Source: Turbatrix aceti (lineage: Eukaryota; Nematoda; Chromadorea; Rhabditida; Panagrolaimidae). From it: a stretch of DNA of 64,000 nucleotides. Both the position numbers and the translations under genes were made by a program. Below are positions 44,440 to 55,971 of the stretch, in pieces. Under the pieces are notes generated by a model, which did no database searches, was not told the origin of the DNA, and was given only the letters and a program-made list of their open reading frames with translations. The stretch covers positions 10,162,180 to 10,226,179 of the forward strand of contig OZ017770.1 in assembly GCA_963969345.1 (NCBI GenBank). Reading direction: 5' to 3'. The first letter of the stretch is position 1, and every line of letters starts with the position of its first letter.

Positions 44440-44797
44440 ACACAACTTCGCCATTTGCCTCGGCAAAGTTGACAAATCCACCTGCTGAACTCGTCACAAC
44501 CGCTACCCTTCGCCGCAGCTCCCGACTTGCAACAAGAAAAGGATGCCGCAACCCGCAAAGCGACAAAGAATCAGAGCACCGTCCCCACATGAAGGGGACC
44601 GCCAACGGTCTCTACAACACCGAATCTGCAATTGTGCCATTTGCACAGTTGACCCAGCCAGTCTTCTAGCCTCTTCCTTGGAGAGAAAGATCGCCACCAT
44701 GGAAGATTACATTTTCCGCATCAAAAACCGACTCGAGCAAGCCAACGACTATCTAACAAAACTAACACAACAAATGAACGAACAAAAACCGATCTAA
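44440..44797 (+). pseudogene. Pol C-terminal tail and small 3' frame
   Basis: In a different frame after the gag fragment comes TTATLRRSSRLATRKGC, the basic RRSSR motif typical of the extreme C-terminus of Ty3-type pol. Overlapping it, another frame ends with a predicted coiled coil (ERKIATMEDYIFRIKNRLEQ) just before the polypurine tract. It is consistent with a gag-to-pol-tail deletion derivative. Confidence 0.5.
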
Positions 44798-45236
44798 CAA
44801 GGCCTTCCATGCTCAAAGCTCAAAAAAGAAAGGAGAAAGTGTCGCCACCTCATGGACCTACGTGACTCCCAGCTAACACCCAACTTGATTCCCCGCTAAC
44901 AAGCACTGATTTGCATAACATTGATTAAGTATATAAGGGCCATGGCCACCCAATAAAGTAACCCCTCCTTGACTCGCCTCTGTTGACTCCCTAGACTGTA
45001 CTCACGGTGTACAGCAGTTATCAAAATCGAACGACGATTTTTACGCTATCCACCTCTCTCGGATATTAGTCCATCCGCCGTGATTCATACAAAACAAAGT
45101 CAACAATTTTTTTGAAAGAGAAATTACTGTTTTATTTTTGTTATTCATAGCAACACAACATTTTTTTACCAATCTGAAAAAAAATTTAGCAATCAATACA
45201 AATTTATATTTATGATTTTGTCAACAAGTAGCCTTT

Positions 45237-46636
45237 TAACAGCCACTCTGTGAGCTTTTTTATCAACAAGGTGGAGGGTCCGACACAGTGATTTCACTTT
45301 TATAAATGTTTCGTGCCGAAATGGTAGACACCTATGAGGAGGGTTCAAAATATTTTTATTTTTATTTTTAGAAGCCGGATTCTGGAGTTACGGCTTCTCA
45401 CACCGTTTGACGTCAAATTTCAAAAATGCTTCCAAAATTCTGATTTTTGGTTTACAGGGGTATCTTGCCACGAGAAATCGACTGGTGTATTCAGATTTTT
45501 TTAAAAACACCTGTCCGTTCCGGAATTATCGATTTTGTTCACTTTTGCCTCATTTTGTGGCATTTTTTGGCTCCAGCATCCGTATTGCTCCGAGGAGTAA
45601 AGAAATGATTACGTAATATTAAAGCCCGTTTTTTTCTGCATCTGGCATACCAAACCAAAAAATTTTCCTCCAACCATAATTTAGTGAAGTTGGCCCCTTT
45701 ATGGCGTCAACTCGGTCAAAAACCGTGCAAAAGCGCGCAATTTCCCTCAACAGCCAAAAAAACAAGCGTGCGCGCGCATGCAAGGAGTCATGTTCAAAAA
45801 AACACCCTGAGGCCGATTTCTGTTTCTTATGCTAACGGTCAAATAGGTAGGCTTAAACATGTCCTAAAGTATGTATTAGGCTATTTGTGCTTTTTATCCG
45901 ACAATTTTGCGCATTGCTACAACCGATAAAAAAGCATGAAACTTCGAGATACTGTAACTTATTGCAAAATTATGCAATAAAGGGCGTAATTAGCTTAAAA
46001 CAATCTTTGAGACATGCCTGATCATACCCAAGTGACCGTAAGCATAAAAAACAAAAATCGACTTTAGGGTGTTTTTTTGAACATGACTCCTTGTATGCGC
46101 GTGCACGCTCGCGCACGCTTGTTTTTTTGGCTGTTGAGGGAAATTGCGCGCTTTTGCACGGTTTTTGACCGAGTTGACGCCATAAAGGGGCCAGCTTCAC
46201 TAAATTATGGTTGGAGGAAAATTTTTTGGTTTGGTATGCCAGATGCAGAAAAAAACGGGCTTTAATATTACGTAATCATTTCTTTACTCCTCGGAGCAAT
46301 ACGGATGCTGGAGCCAAAAAATGCCACAAAATGAGGAAAAAGTGAACAAAATCGATAATTCCGGAACGGACAGGTGTTTGTTTTTAAATCTGAATACACC
46401 AGTCGATTTCTCGTGGCAAGATACCCCTGTAAACCAAAAATCAGAATTTTGGAAGCATTTTTGAAATTTGACGTCAAACGGTGTGAGAAGCCGTAACTCC
46501 AGAATCCGGCTTCTAAAAATAAAAATAAAAATATTTTGAACCCTCCTCATAGGTGTCTACCATTTCGGCACGAAACATTTATAAAAGTGAAATCACTGTG
46601 TCGGCCGAAATAAAAAAGCTCACAGAGTGGCTGTTA
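45237..46636. repeat. Near-perfect palindrome (foldback), 1.4 kb
   Basis: The left arm 45237-45930 and right arm 45970-46636 are inverted copies with few differences and a short centre. The ends read TAACAGCCACTCTGTGAGC and its complement. One small indel replaces GGTGGAGGG with CGG near the right end. No protein-like frame. It may be a foldback transposon, with TA as a possible target. Confidence 0.85.
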
Positions 46637-46639
46637 ATA

Positions 46640-47225
46640 TTTATCAGTTCTTGTGACAAAAACACAAAACTGCTTTTTATTTGTGACAAGATATTTGAGA
46701 TTTTGGAATAAGTCAATCTAGCTCTCTTCAGTGTTTTCAGTACTTACCAAAACGATGAATAATTTTTAATCAATGTGTATTAGTTTAAAAATATTTTTAA
46801 AAAATCACACAAACTAACATTTTTGATAAAAACAAATGAACGGCAAACAGATTGTTTTTTTATTAAAAAAAGCAAAATTTTTTCTAACAGATAAACAAAT
46901 TGTAAATTCTCTTTTGACCATAAAAAAAGATTTTAAAATTTTTTTCATACAACATGGACTTTTTTTGACTCCACGTTTTTCAAATTTTTTTTTGTAAAAA
47001 AAATGCAATCAAAAAAAAATCAGTTTTGAAAACGACATAAAATTTTATTAATTTTTTTTGACAGCACAATTGAGCTTGATAAAACTAAACATAATAAAAA
47101 AAATTATTGATAAATATTATTTTTTGGACTAAAACCAGGATGACAAAATATTAAAATTTTTGACATCCTGAAAGGACTACCTGTTGACAAAATATCATAA
47201 AATGTAAAAAGAAACCTGGCATCCG
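46640..47225. other. AT-rich non-coding DNA
   Basis: Long A/T homopolymers; I see no gene or repeat beyond low complexity. Confidence 0.6.
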
Positions 47226-47226
47226 T

Positions 47227-48000
47227 TTAATAATTTGAGGAAAACGTAATGTTCATGTGTTCGTTGTTCTGCAAAAACAAGTCATTTGACATATTTTTCA
47301 GAAACAAAATAATGACTTACGACAACCGCACACGGGACAAAAGATTGCTCAAAGTATGAGATGCCGACAACTGTGACCTGCATCTTTTGGCCAAAAGGAT
47401 GGGCCATGAGCTGGTCGGCCAAAGCCACGACGTCCGAGCGCTCAATGGCCAGACCAATGACGTGAAGGCTGAAAAAATGTTTTTTTACTATTTTTTAAAA
47501 ACTATTATTTAAAAAGTAGACGCCTACTAGAGCTTGCGGACGTTCCTGAAGACGTGCGTAATCTCACTCAGGCGAGCTGGCGATGGAAAAAGCTCGACGT
47601 TTTTGAGGGTGACTTCGCTGGCGTCCAAGGCAAGGATGTCTTCAAGCTGGGACAAAGACAAACGGACAGAAAAGAGTTCCAACTGAACCGGTCGGAAGTG
47701 GCCGAGATGTTCAATATAAGTCTTGAAGGGGGCTTTCGAACCAATGTAGCGTAGCCTGAAGGGGTTTACATTTTTGAACCGGGTCGGATCGTCGGGCTGG
47801 TAGATTTGAACGGCACTGACAAGTTCTCCGCAAACACGGGACACAAGTCCAGGATTTTCGAGGCCGATTGTATAGATGGAAACAAAGCCAAGGTTAGCAA
47901 GTATATCGCTTTTGACGAGTGCATCCATGTTTTTCCAATCGATGGAAAACTCTTCGTTGTTCATTTTTGGAAATCGATTGAGGAAGTTGAAAGAATAACC
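47227..48000 (-). CDS. F-box-like family protein, paralog 1
   Basis: Minus-strand exons are 48000-47528 (ATG at 47964), 47468-47321 and 47268-47227. The introns are 59 and 52 nt with TTTTTTCAG and TTTTTGCAG acceptors. From the ATG the product is 208 residues. The opening FSIDWKNMDALVKSDILANL resembles an F-box-like helix pair. It is followed by a leucine-rich section (PVQLELFSVRLSLSQLEDIL). It aligns along its length with the gene at 57412, with both introns at the same positions and phases (2, then 0). The frame is open upstream of the ATG to the TTTTCAG at 48001, so an N-terminal exon, possibly encoding a membrane segment near 48140, may exist. F-box membership is inferred. Confidence 0.6.
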
Positions 48001-48199
48001 TGAAAATTTTCAGTCGTTGGAACCAAAATTAATAATTGACTCAGGACGTCAATAAGAATCCGAATGAATTCCACATCCGCGAACAAAGAAATAAAGGAAA
48101 AAATGAAAACATACTGCACTCCGCAGAGAAAAAAAAAGATTTTCATTCTCGTGTATTTGCGATCCCTCGTTTCATTCTGCACGCGATGCCAAGGCGTCG

Positions 48200-49590
48200 C
48201 CCCTTATTTTTAAAAATGAAGACGTTTCGAGAACCCCAGATGAATGTTGAAAATAAAAACAAATTTTCTTTTCCATTTTTAGTTTTCAATTTTTTGCAAG
48301 AATTCTAACGCCAAGTTTGAAACTGTGAAAAAAATGTGCACGTTAATTTAAATCCAAAAAACAATGCGCAGAGTTCATTTTTTATAAAAAAAAAATTTTT
48401 TTTTTAAATATAAAATAAGAGCCGCAACTCCTAATTATTATGTAAAAAATTATTTTTTAGCGTTCTACATACATAAATATCAATGTCATAAATATCAACA
48501 GATAAAAAAATCTGAATTTTCACCAAGAAAATGAACTCAAAAATTATTTTATAAATTCATCAATAAGGAGCAGGTTTATTCAGTCTCATACACACAATTA
48601 AACATATTAGCACCCATAAGTTTTCACACCTTTGGTTTTTCACACTCCGCAGCCGATGAAGGTAGCAAAATGCTCTGGTGTTTTAAAACTTTTGTACAAG
48701 CCAATCCAACGGTAACAACAGCGGCAAATGCGCAAGATTTAATTTGTGCACACTTTTATAATTGATTTTAAACATCATTTTTAATTCATAAATATATGCA
48801 TTACTTTAAATAAACTTAGACTTTAGGTGGATAGTTTATTTCTTATCGGCCCCTTTATGTACATCTCCCAGTGATACATTGTATGTAATCCCGTGTGTAC
48901 GAGAAAGATAATATATTGATTGATTGATTAATTTTTTGTACAACGGATCCGCAGAAAATCGCAAATTATTGATGATTTCAACACCCCTATATGTGTAGAT
49001 ATTCAAGAAAACAAAGTCATCCGCTTCTTAATTTGTATGTTTTTTAACCTTCGTGGTATCAATAAATGGGTTCTATTGTTGTTGACAACCAGCTGACTTA
49101 TTAGAACAGAGGATCATTTGGATTGGGCTAAGATCGAATCGGAGTACGAATATTACATTCGCCAATAAACTTTGTCAATTAATTCAGTCTACATCGGCAA
49201 AGAGGTAAACCCTAGTGAGACCGGTTAAACCGAATCGCGGGATACCACTGAAGGTAAGCACAAAGCCGAGTTCGAAAAAATAGATTCGGCTTTTATGAGA
49301 GCCAGACGCTATAGACCCCACTCCCCGTATACCTGTGGAGAGGCCCTTCGGCTGGGACGCGGCTTAGTAGTAGATTTACTTATTGGAGAACACGTAAAGT
49401 TCTTCGTTCTGCCTAGCTACCCCTATCAGATACACTACACCCCTCCCACGTGTGAATCCGCCAACAACGCTCCCGATCTGATCATGCATGTTTTTCACAT
49501 CTGTCATTGTTTATCGTGCAAACGACAACAATAATTTCCGATATAAACAACATTCAAATTAAATAAGATATTCAAAGAAAATTCATTCAT
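48200..49590. other. AT-rich intergenic DNA
   Basis: There is no convincing gene. An 80-codon plus-strand frame at 49295-49534 (RARRYRPHSPYTCGEALRLG) has above-average GC but no recognisable domain. Confidence 0.5.
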
Positions 49591-49598
49591 TGCAAACC

Positions 49599-51887
49599 TG
49601 GTACCGGGACTGGTTGACCATTCTCCCAGGGACTGGTGAGCGAGCCACGAGCGCGAGGCAGAAAACGTGTGCGGCCACGAGGGAAGCGTGCGCGGGCAAG
49701 ACAAGCAAATGGTGACGAGAGAACTGATTCGAACTACGCGGAAGAAGATACAACGACTACGATCGATCGATGGCGGCGACGCGACACACGCACTACGGCA
49801 ACACGCAGCGGAGAGAAGAAACGAGGATCATGCCTAGGCCATTCTTGAGTGATTCTGGTCGCAGGCCAAGCCAACTGGCCTGACCTCGGGAGAGCGTCGT
49901 TGTCGTTGATCCTCGTTTCTTCTCTCCGCTGCGTGTTGCCGTAGTGCGTGTGTCGCGTCGCCGCCATCGATCGATCGTAGTCGTTGTATCTTCTTCCGCG
50001 TAGTTCGAATCAGTTCTCTCGTCACCATTTGCTTGTCTTGCCCGCGCACGCTTCCCAACGACGCTCTCCCGAGGTCAGGCCAGTTGGCTTGGCCTGCGAC
50101 CAGAATCACTCAAGAATGGCCTAGGCAAAGCGCCATGTTTTGATTTTGCGGCGACACAACGGTGCGGCGACGGAGTGACCAGGCCAAGTGGCTGGTGGAA
50201 AGGAAGAAGCGAACCAAGGCAGCAACAGCTCAGTTGAGTTGCGAGAATCGAGTTGTCCGGCGGTCAAGGGTGGAAGCCACATCAGGAAAACAGCCGAGCA
50301 CGTCGCAGTTGTGATGCGGTGCAATCAGGCATTGGGTACGTGCATCTGCACAGCAGACGAGCGGTTTGTGAGAGACACCGATGGCGGTCCAGGCGTGCAT
50401 CATCAGTGACAGTTCAGTTGAGCTGCGAAGAATCCGAGCGCGAGTGATGGCGTCGAGAATGAATTGGCCGTGCAGTGCAGCACAGAGAGGCAGCTGGCGG
50501 CCCAGAGCAGCAGCGTCATGGAAGTATTTCGGGCATTCCACCGTTGTGGATGTCCAGAGAAGCTGCCAGTCAGGAAGATCGGCACGGGAAGCAAGCGGAC
50601 TGCAAGGATGACTGGTGGCAGTGCGGCAGCGACACAGGATGCAGAGAATTGGCAGGGGATACCCTCATCTGAGGAGGCCGGGTTCGCGTCAAGGAATTTT
50701 ATGAACGGCAGGCAGCGCGCCTGGTTAGCAGTCGAGTGCTGGTGTTGCGATGGAAGATGGTGTCAAGGACGTTCGGCGACTCTGGATGAGCAGAAGGGGC
50801 AGCGAGGCTGCGCGAAGAAGCGTAAGACATGCAGCTGATCAGTTGATCCGGGTGAGGCATGCAGCAGAGTGGTGGAATGGTTGGAGCCTGTCACGTGACG
50901 GACACCCAGTTGGGTGATGAAGACGACGGAATACCTGTGGCAGGGCAGTTGGCCAGCGAGATACAGGCAGCAGTGGCGTGGTTGGAGCCAGTCACGGAAT
51001 GAAGACGACGGCGAAGCAGTGCAAGAGATCCAGCAGAAGGGCAGAGAATCCGGCCAGGTGCACATGTGCCAGGATTGGGCCTACTGGGGATGGACATCGT
51101 CGCAAGGTGAGACCGGCGGGATGGTCCGGCGAAGGAAGCAGCCACCATCAGAAGAAGGTGTCCATCGGAAGAGCAGAGCTTCCGGCCAGTGAGCCAGAAG
51201 GGGCCTTCCGTGGACGGCGGCGAGCGGCTACGGGCACAGCAGGAAGCAGGATGAAAGCCGCTCAGTTGAGTGAGATTCAAGGAGAGGAACCAACAAAGAC
51301 ACCGCTCAGGGGGGCAACGCGGAAGAATACCGAAAGAGGTCCAACGCATCCATGGAAGTGCAGAGCTTCGGCCAGCGAGCCAGAAGGGGCCTTTGTGGAT
51401 GGCGGTTGACGGCTGGTGGCACCGGAAGAAGGTGGCTGAGCATGCGGTCAAGCAGGATGAAATCCACTCAGTTGAGTGAAGTTCGAGGAACCGAAAGAAG
51501 TCAAAGGCGACGAAGACGACTACAGGCGCAGTCCCGGTCGGCTCAGTTGAGCTGACGCGTGACGCAGGATCCGGTTGGATCCAGCGACGACGGTCAGCTG
51601 GGGGAAGGAGTGGTGCGCGGGCAAGACAAGCAGATCGGCAGCGACCGATGACGCGAAGTCATCATTCTGGTCGGCGGGAGTAGCAGCAGGCAGGTCGCGC
51701 GCGTGGCACGCGCTCGTCCGGACGATCGTCCCGGTTGGGGGCACGCAGCGGTCGTCGTCATCGAGTCATCGTTTACGTATAATTGTTCACGGTTGTTGTA
51801 CGAGAGATTCTACTGATAAACTATTGTCTACTACGAAGTGTCCGGGATCTACGAGGAAGCGCGAGCTAGCCGGGAGCCCCGGTAGCA
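49599..51887 (-). mobile_element. Second TRIM-type LTR element, rearranged
   Basis: It is flanked by the perfect 5-bp duplication AAACC (49594-49598, 51888-51892). The ends TGGTACCGGG and CCGGTAGCA match the reversed LTR of the element at 26.1 kb. The right-hand (5') LTR, about 51620-51887, has an internal deletion near its 3' end, and the left-hand LTR is cut to about 108 bp. The interior is GC-rich without gag or pol and contains an inverted duplication (about 49690-49840 / 49900-50050). GCTCAGTTGAG-type palindromes recur. Confidence 0.8.
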
Positions 51888-51913
51888 AAACCTTTAAAAA
51901 AAAGTTCCGGAGA

Positions 51914-53809
51914 TTACGCGTAACGAGCGGGACAAACGACGTCCTTGTGAAGTTCGAGGCAATCCTTCGAGCAGACGTAGCCTTCACACCTTGAGCATTG
52001 CGTGGTAGCCGTCTTCAGACAATCACAAAGATGACAAAGAAGCTCGCGTCGTTGAGTCGTCACCTTGGTTGGCGGGAACTGACCGGTCTGAAAAAATCTC
52101 CACGTAAATGAAAAAAATACCCAAATGTTTTAAATCACCGTATCGGACGCCAAAAGACTCTGTACAGTCTTTGATTTGGGAACAAAAACTGAAATTAATA
52201 AACTGGTAAATGAAAAAAATACAGAACAGTGTTACATACCTCGTTTGCGATGATTCAGGCGGATTCGACGCTTGCCGTACCGACGGAGGTTGTTCCACGT
52301 GGTGCAGGTGCGCTTGTAAGCCATGCCGACGTGAGGAAGCTTAGAGCGGCGAGCTGAAGGCAAAGCAGGGTAAAAAAATTATTTTTGTATAAAATTTGTA
52401 TTTTCGACCTTTTTTGGGGAAGAATATCAAAAATGGATCCTCAAGTTTAATAAAAAATAAAATAAAACAACTCACTTAGTTCTTCGGTGCTCACAGAACC
52501 ACTGTTGGCTCGTGTGATGACAAAAATGTCACCGCGGAAGTAGAAAGTCCGATTTGTGTGGACAGACGGCCTGGGTTCAGGTGCTGTGTCCCCAGAAGAC
52601 ACGACATCCGCTCTATTGCTCTTCTTTAAATTTGCAGAGGCCAAAGGATTGTCGATGGACGAGTCACCGGGAGCAGCATCCTTGTTTGGTCCGAAGGCGT
52701 CATTTTGAACTCGCCGCTTCAAGGAAATACCTCCGGTTAACCGCACCTGAGTTGAAAGTCTCGTTTTTTGAAGAATTTGTATTCGACGGGCGGCATCGGG
52801 CTTGGACGGTTTCCTAGATTTCATATCCGATCGAGCTTTTGACAATCCAGGAATGTCAGGCAACAATTTTTGATCCACGACTGGTTTTGGGATTCTGAAG
52901 GTCAAAATTGGGGTAAAAGATAAAATCGAAGTAGATCGCGTAGATGCCTTCTTCCTAGCAGAAACCGTTTTTTTGCCTGGCAACTTTACCGGCCGGAAAA
53001 AAGTCAAAACAGCCGGCTTTTGGACAAGCTCCCGCTGATTGACGATGCAATGCCTCCGAAAAGAGACCAAAAAGTCGGCAGGACGATTGACGAGTTTCTT
53101 CTCCATGGCAGGGTATCCAGCAGACGTAATACGACCACTTCGACCTCTTGGCACCACGTCCGGAGGCTGAGAAAGGGTTTTGGTCCGCTTCGGAGGAGGT
53201 GGAGCCGGACTAGCCTCATTCCGATTTGCAAGAATGTTTTGACGTTGGAGATGCTTCTTGGAATTCTTGAGAACTGTTGAAGCACTGGAAACAGGTTTTT
53301 GCGGCTTGGAGAGCTCTGAAATGTTAAAAAAATATTTTTTTTTTAAATTTTATAAAAAAAAACATACCGCAAAGTGCCACAATGACAGCCCCGGGTGCCA
53401 AAGTCACCGGCTGAGGGACATTGATCAACGGCAGCAATTCCGTTCTCGTCTGATCAGCAATCCATGACTCCGGAACGTAAACAGACGAGGACGTGTTCGA
53501 GCCGACGCAAAAAGTCCTCCCATCCGTGCCTTTGAAAATCCGTAGACTTTCTTGAGAAGCCAAAACGTCGTCCCTAATGACCCTGAGCACCGGCAGATGA
53601 CTGGAGACCTGGTCGAAGGCTCTCACGGGCTCCCGACCATGAGCGAATTCTGTCAAACGCTGTACAATGCGTTTCCGGAGCTCTTGATTCACGGAAATGG
53701 GATGTGAAGGAGACTTGGACCGCGACAGAGAATTCTTGACCCAGGTCACGCCGTGATAAAGTTCTCGAAAGTCCTCGACGTAGGAACCACCAGCTTCCGA
53801 TGTATTCAT
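51914..53809 (-). CDS. MYND-like zinc-finger protein, five exons
   Basis: Exons on the minus strand are 53809-53368, 53315-52476, 52353-52240, 52188-52139 and 52087-51914. They sum to exactly 540 codons including the stop, with matching phases at every junction and introns of 47-122 nt. The N-terminal part (NTSEAGGSYVEDFRELYHGV) is unrecognised. The middle is proline- and lysine/arginine-rich (SPAPPPPKRTKTL) and probably disordered. The C-terminus ends in LCHLCDCLKTATTQCSRC then VCSKDCLELHKDVVC, a CxxC-CxxC-CxxxC-HxxxxC zinc-binding pattern closest to MYND, though shorter than usual between the last ligands. MYND fingers bind proline-rich peptides, often in chromatin regulators. A piggyBac-type C-terminal zinc ribbon is the alternative. 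A TRIM element lies 22 bp beyond the stop codon. Confidence 0.65.
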
Positions 53810-53884
53810 AATAAATAAATTGAAAACGATTCAACGAAGCAGGAATCGGAAGGAAATTAGCTGGTTGTGAACGGGAAAAAGAAA

Positions 53885-54435
53885 AAAGAATGCAAAGCTT
53901 CAAAGTGGTTCGGTCCGATCGCGTTGTCACACTTTGCCAAACGTATTATGCATGCTCTTTCATTGTTCGAACGTTACTCGGATATTACGTTAGTTTTCGT
54001 TGTCTTACGTTGGTTTTCGTTTGTGGTTCTGGTTTCTTGCTTCGTGTGTGGTGGATGCCTTTTTGGTGGTCTTGCTTTCTTTCAGGAGTACTCAGATGAT
54101 TCAAAATTGCTGTCGAGCAGGTGAACAAGGTTTAGCATCGACTTTTATGTTACTTTATGGATTTTTAGGCTATTGTGGGGGTAAATGAGCAAAAATAAAC
54201 AAAAATGACCTTTTTTTTACCATTTTTGCCATTTCCACGTTTTTTCGGTTTTAGCATACACAACAGACGATGATGGCGACAACCCCTGGCCCCCAACCAC
54301 GAACTGCGCTGAGAAGTCGATGGATTGAACGGCTTGACCCGACATTTGCGACCTGATTGGCTTCTTCGACTTTGAAACGTGTATATCCGTTTTTTTGCGA
54401 ATTCTCGGGCGTGCAATAAAAAATTGTATAGTTTT
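53885..54435 (+). other. Gene-flank segment, possible exon fragments
   Basis: This segment is duplicated at 60323-60860. A TTCTTTCAG acceptor at about 54085 precedes EYSDDSKLLSSR, then a GTGAAC donor-like site. A further acceptor-like ACAACAG precedes DDDGDNPWPP at about 54265. Phases do not link cleanly. It may be the 5' part of the acidic protein gene downstream, or decayed sequence. Confidence 0.3.
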
Positions 54436-54630
54436 TTGTGGCTTTGGATGAATAAGGGTTGAGATTTTACCCTAATTTGATATTTTGAGGGTATTGCGAC
54501 TCTAAAATTCTTTGCGCGTTCAGTTTATGTCCATAAATTTTTTTTCTGTTCGCTTGTCACTACAAATTTTCTGTAGTTCAATAATCTACAATTTGTTTTT
54601 GATTGCATGTTTTTTTTAGTCAAACTTAAA

Positions 54631-55580
54631 ATGTCCGTTCCTCCTGGCTACTTCAAACAGCCGTTTCCGCATCTACCTCTTCGACGAATGAAGTTTGTCA
54701 AGCCGATCAACGCCGCTGTTCCCACCGAGACCACCGCTACCGTCGCTGATGTCACAACAAAGGTGTCCAAGCAACCATCGACTACCGACGACGGGCCGTG
54801 CGCATCGACGGATGGACCGTTTCGGTCGTCGAACGCACCTGCCAAGAAGAACGACGATGGCCAGCCGATCGTCTTCTCTGATCAACTCCGTTCCACGTCA
54901 AAGGCAATGGTTGATAAGAATGAAGTGAGTTTTTTTTGAAAAATTTAGCTTTCACTACTAGCAAGCCGGGGAAGTCCCTACTGCACTAATATTTGTATTT
55001 TTATGTCATAGAAAGTAGGTTACCAATAGGATGACCGCAGAGTAACGTTACTTCTATTGTAAGCAATAAGTAGTGTCTCTTAACACAATTTTAGTAGAGA
55101 TGTTAAAGTTATGTGTTTTAATCGTAAACTTGTCGTTCTTTTGATTACGATAATAGTAATATTATTCTGTCTTGCAGTTACGATCGTTTTTATGCATTTA
55201 CGTCTTGCGAGCACTCTTGAAGCGAAAATACGAATTCTGATTTCTTTATATTTTTTTAGTTTTTTCCGGTTTTTTTTAATTTCATTTTTTTCTGCAATCA
55301 AAACATTGTTTTTGGTTTTCAAACTCTGCTGATTTATGTCAAAACATTTTTTCAGGTAGAGCCAAAAAAGGGTTCCGGCGCACACAAAGATCAGCAAGAA
55401 CGCCCGTGTCTGTACTGGCGTCAGGCGAAGAATAAGCGCCTTTTTGCCCACACGCTCCGTCCTTCCGAATTCAACCCGGACTTTAAAATCGACGACGAGG
55501 AAAATGGCCTAATGGCTGGTGGAGACGACACCGACGGCGCCGACAGCATCAAGAGTGACGACATCTTGGATGACGCCTAA
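54631..55580 (+). CDS. Acidic two-exon protein, copy 1
   Basis: Exon 1 (54631-54924) starts MSVPPGYFKQPFPHLPLRRM and ends in DKNE at a GTGAGT donor. Exon 2 (55356-55580) follows TTTTTTCAG and ends in TAA, giving 172 residues. It is hydrophilic and Asp/Ser-rich (TDDGPCASTDGPFRSSNAPA; DDTDGADSIKSDDILDDA). Relative to copy 2 a change at the end of exon 2 creates the stop, removing the basic C-terminus. Both exons are phase 0 on both sides, so splicing to the exons of copy 2 is possible. No known domain; probably disordered. Confidence 0.5.
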
Positions 55581-55971
55581 AGCCGACGTCGTCATGCTCG
55601 CGTAGCGACAACGGTGTCAAAAGTGTCAACTCGTTGAGCGTTACCGACAACAACAACTCGGAGATTACAGCTACTGTTGCTGCTCTTGCTGAGTCTTTGT
55701 GTGAATTTATCCTCCAGCGCCGTTGATTTTTGGTGTTTGTGTTTGTTGGAGCTCAGAGAAAATGTCTGTTCGCTCTCCTTTGGCTCCGCTCGACTCCTTT
55801 TTTGTTTCACTCGACTTTGACTTTAATTTTGTGTTTTGAAAAACTATTGCTTTTGTTAAAGGTTTGAGTTGTTTTTTGTGGATTTGGATGGATAAGGGTT
55901 GAGATTTTACCCTAATTTGATATTTTGAGGGTATTGTGACTCTAAAATTGGTATATTGGAGATTTTTTCAG

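Larger units (their letters stand above)
43791..45016 (+). mobile_element. Deleted Ty3-like LTR element
   Basis: It starts TGTCGTCACCTCATGGAC and ends TGTACAGCA, flanked by a perfect 5-bp duplication GTTAT (43786-43790, 45017-45021). A polypurine tract (44822-44839) precedes the 3' LTR at 44840-45016 (177 bp), which begins TGTCGCCACCTCATGGAC and holds TATATAAGG and AATAAA. The 5' LTR agrees with the 3' one only at its ends. Reverse transcriptase, RNase H and integrase are absent. Confidence 0.75.

Noticed and set aside
50121..51480. Overlapping long frames in the second TRIM, up to 186 codons
   Set aside because: Same reason as for the first element; they contain the repeated GCTCAGTTGAG palindromes rather than protein motifs.
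53867..54124. Membrane-protein-like 85-codon frame, conserved at 60.3 kb
   Set aside because: The conservation is explained by the recent segmental duplication, and the frame crosses a clear TTTCAG acceptor. It is probably not a coding unit as a whole.
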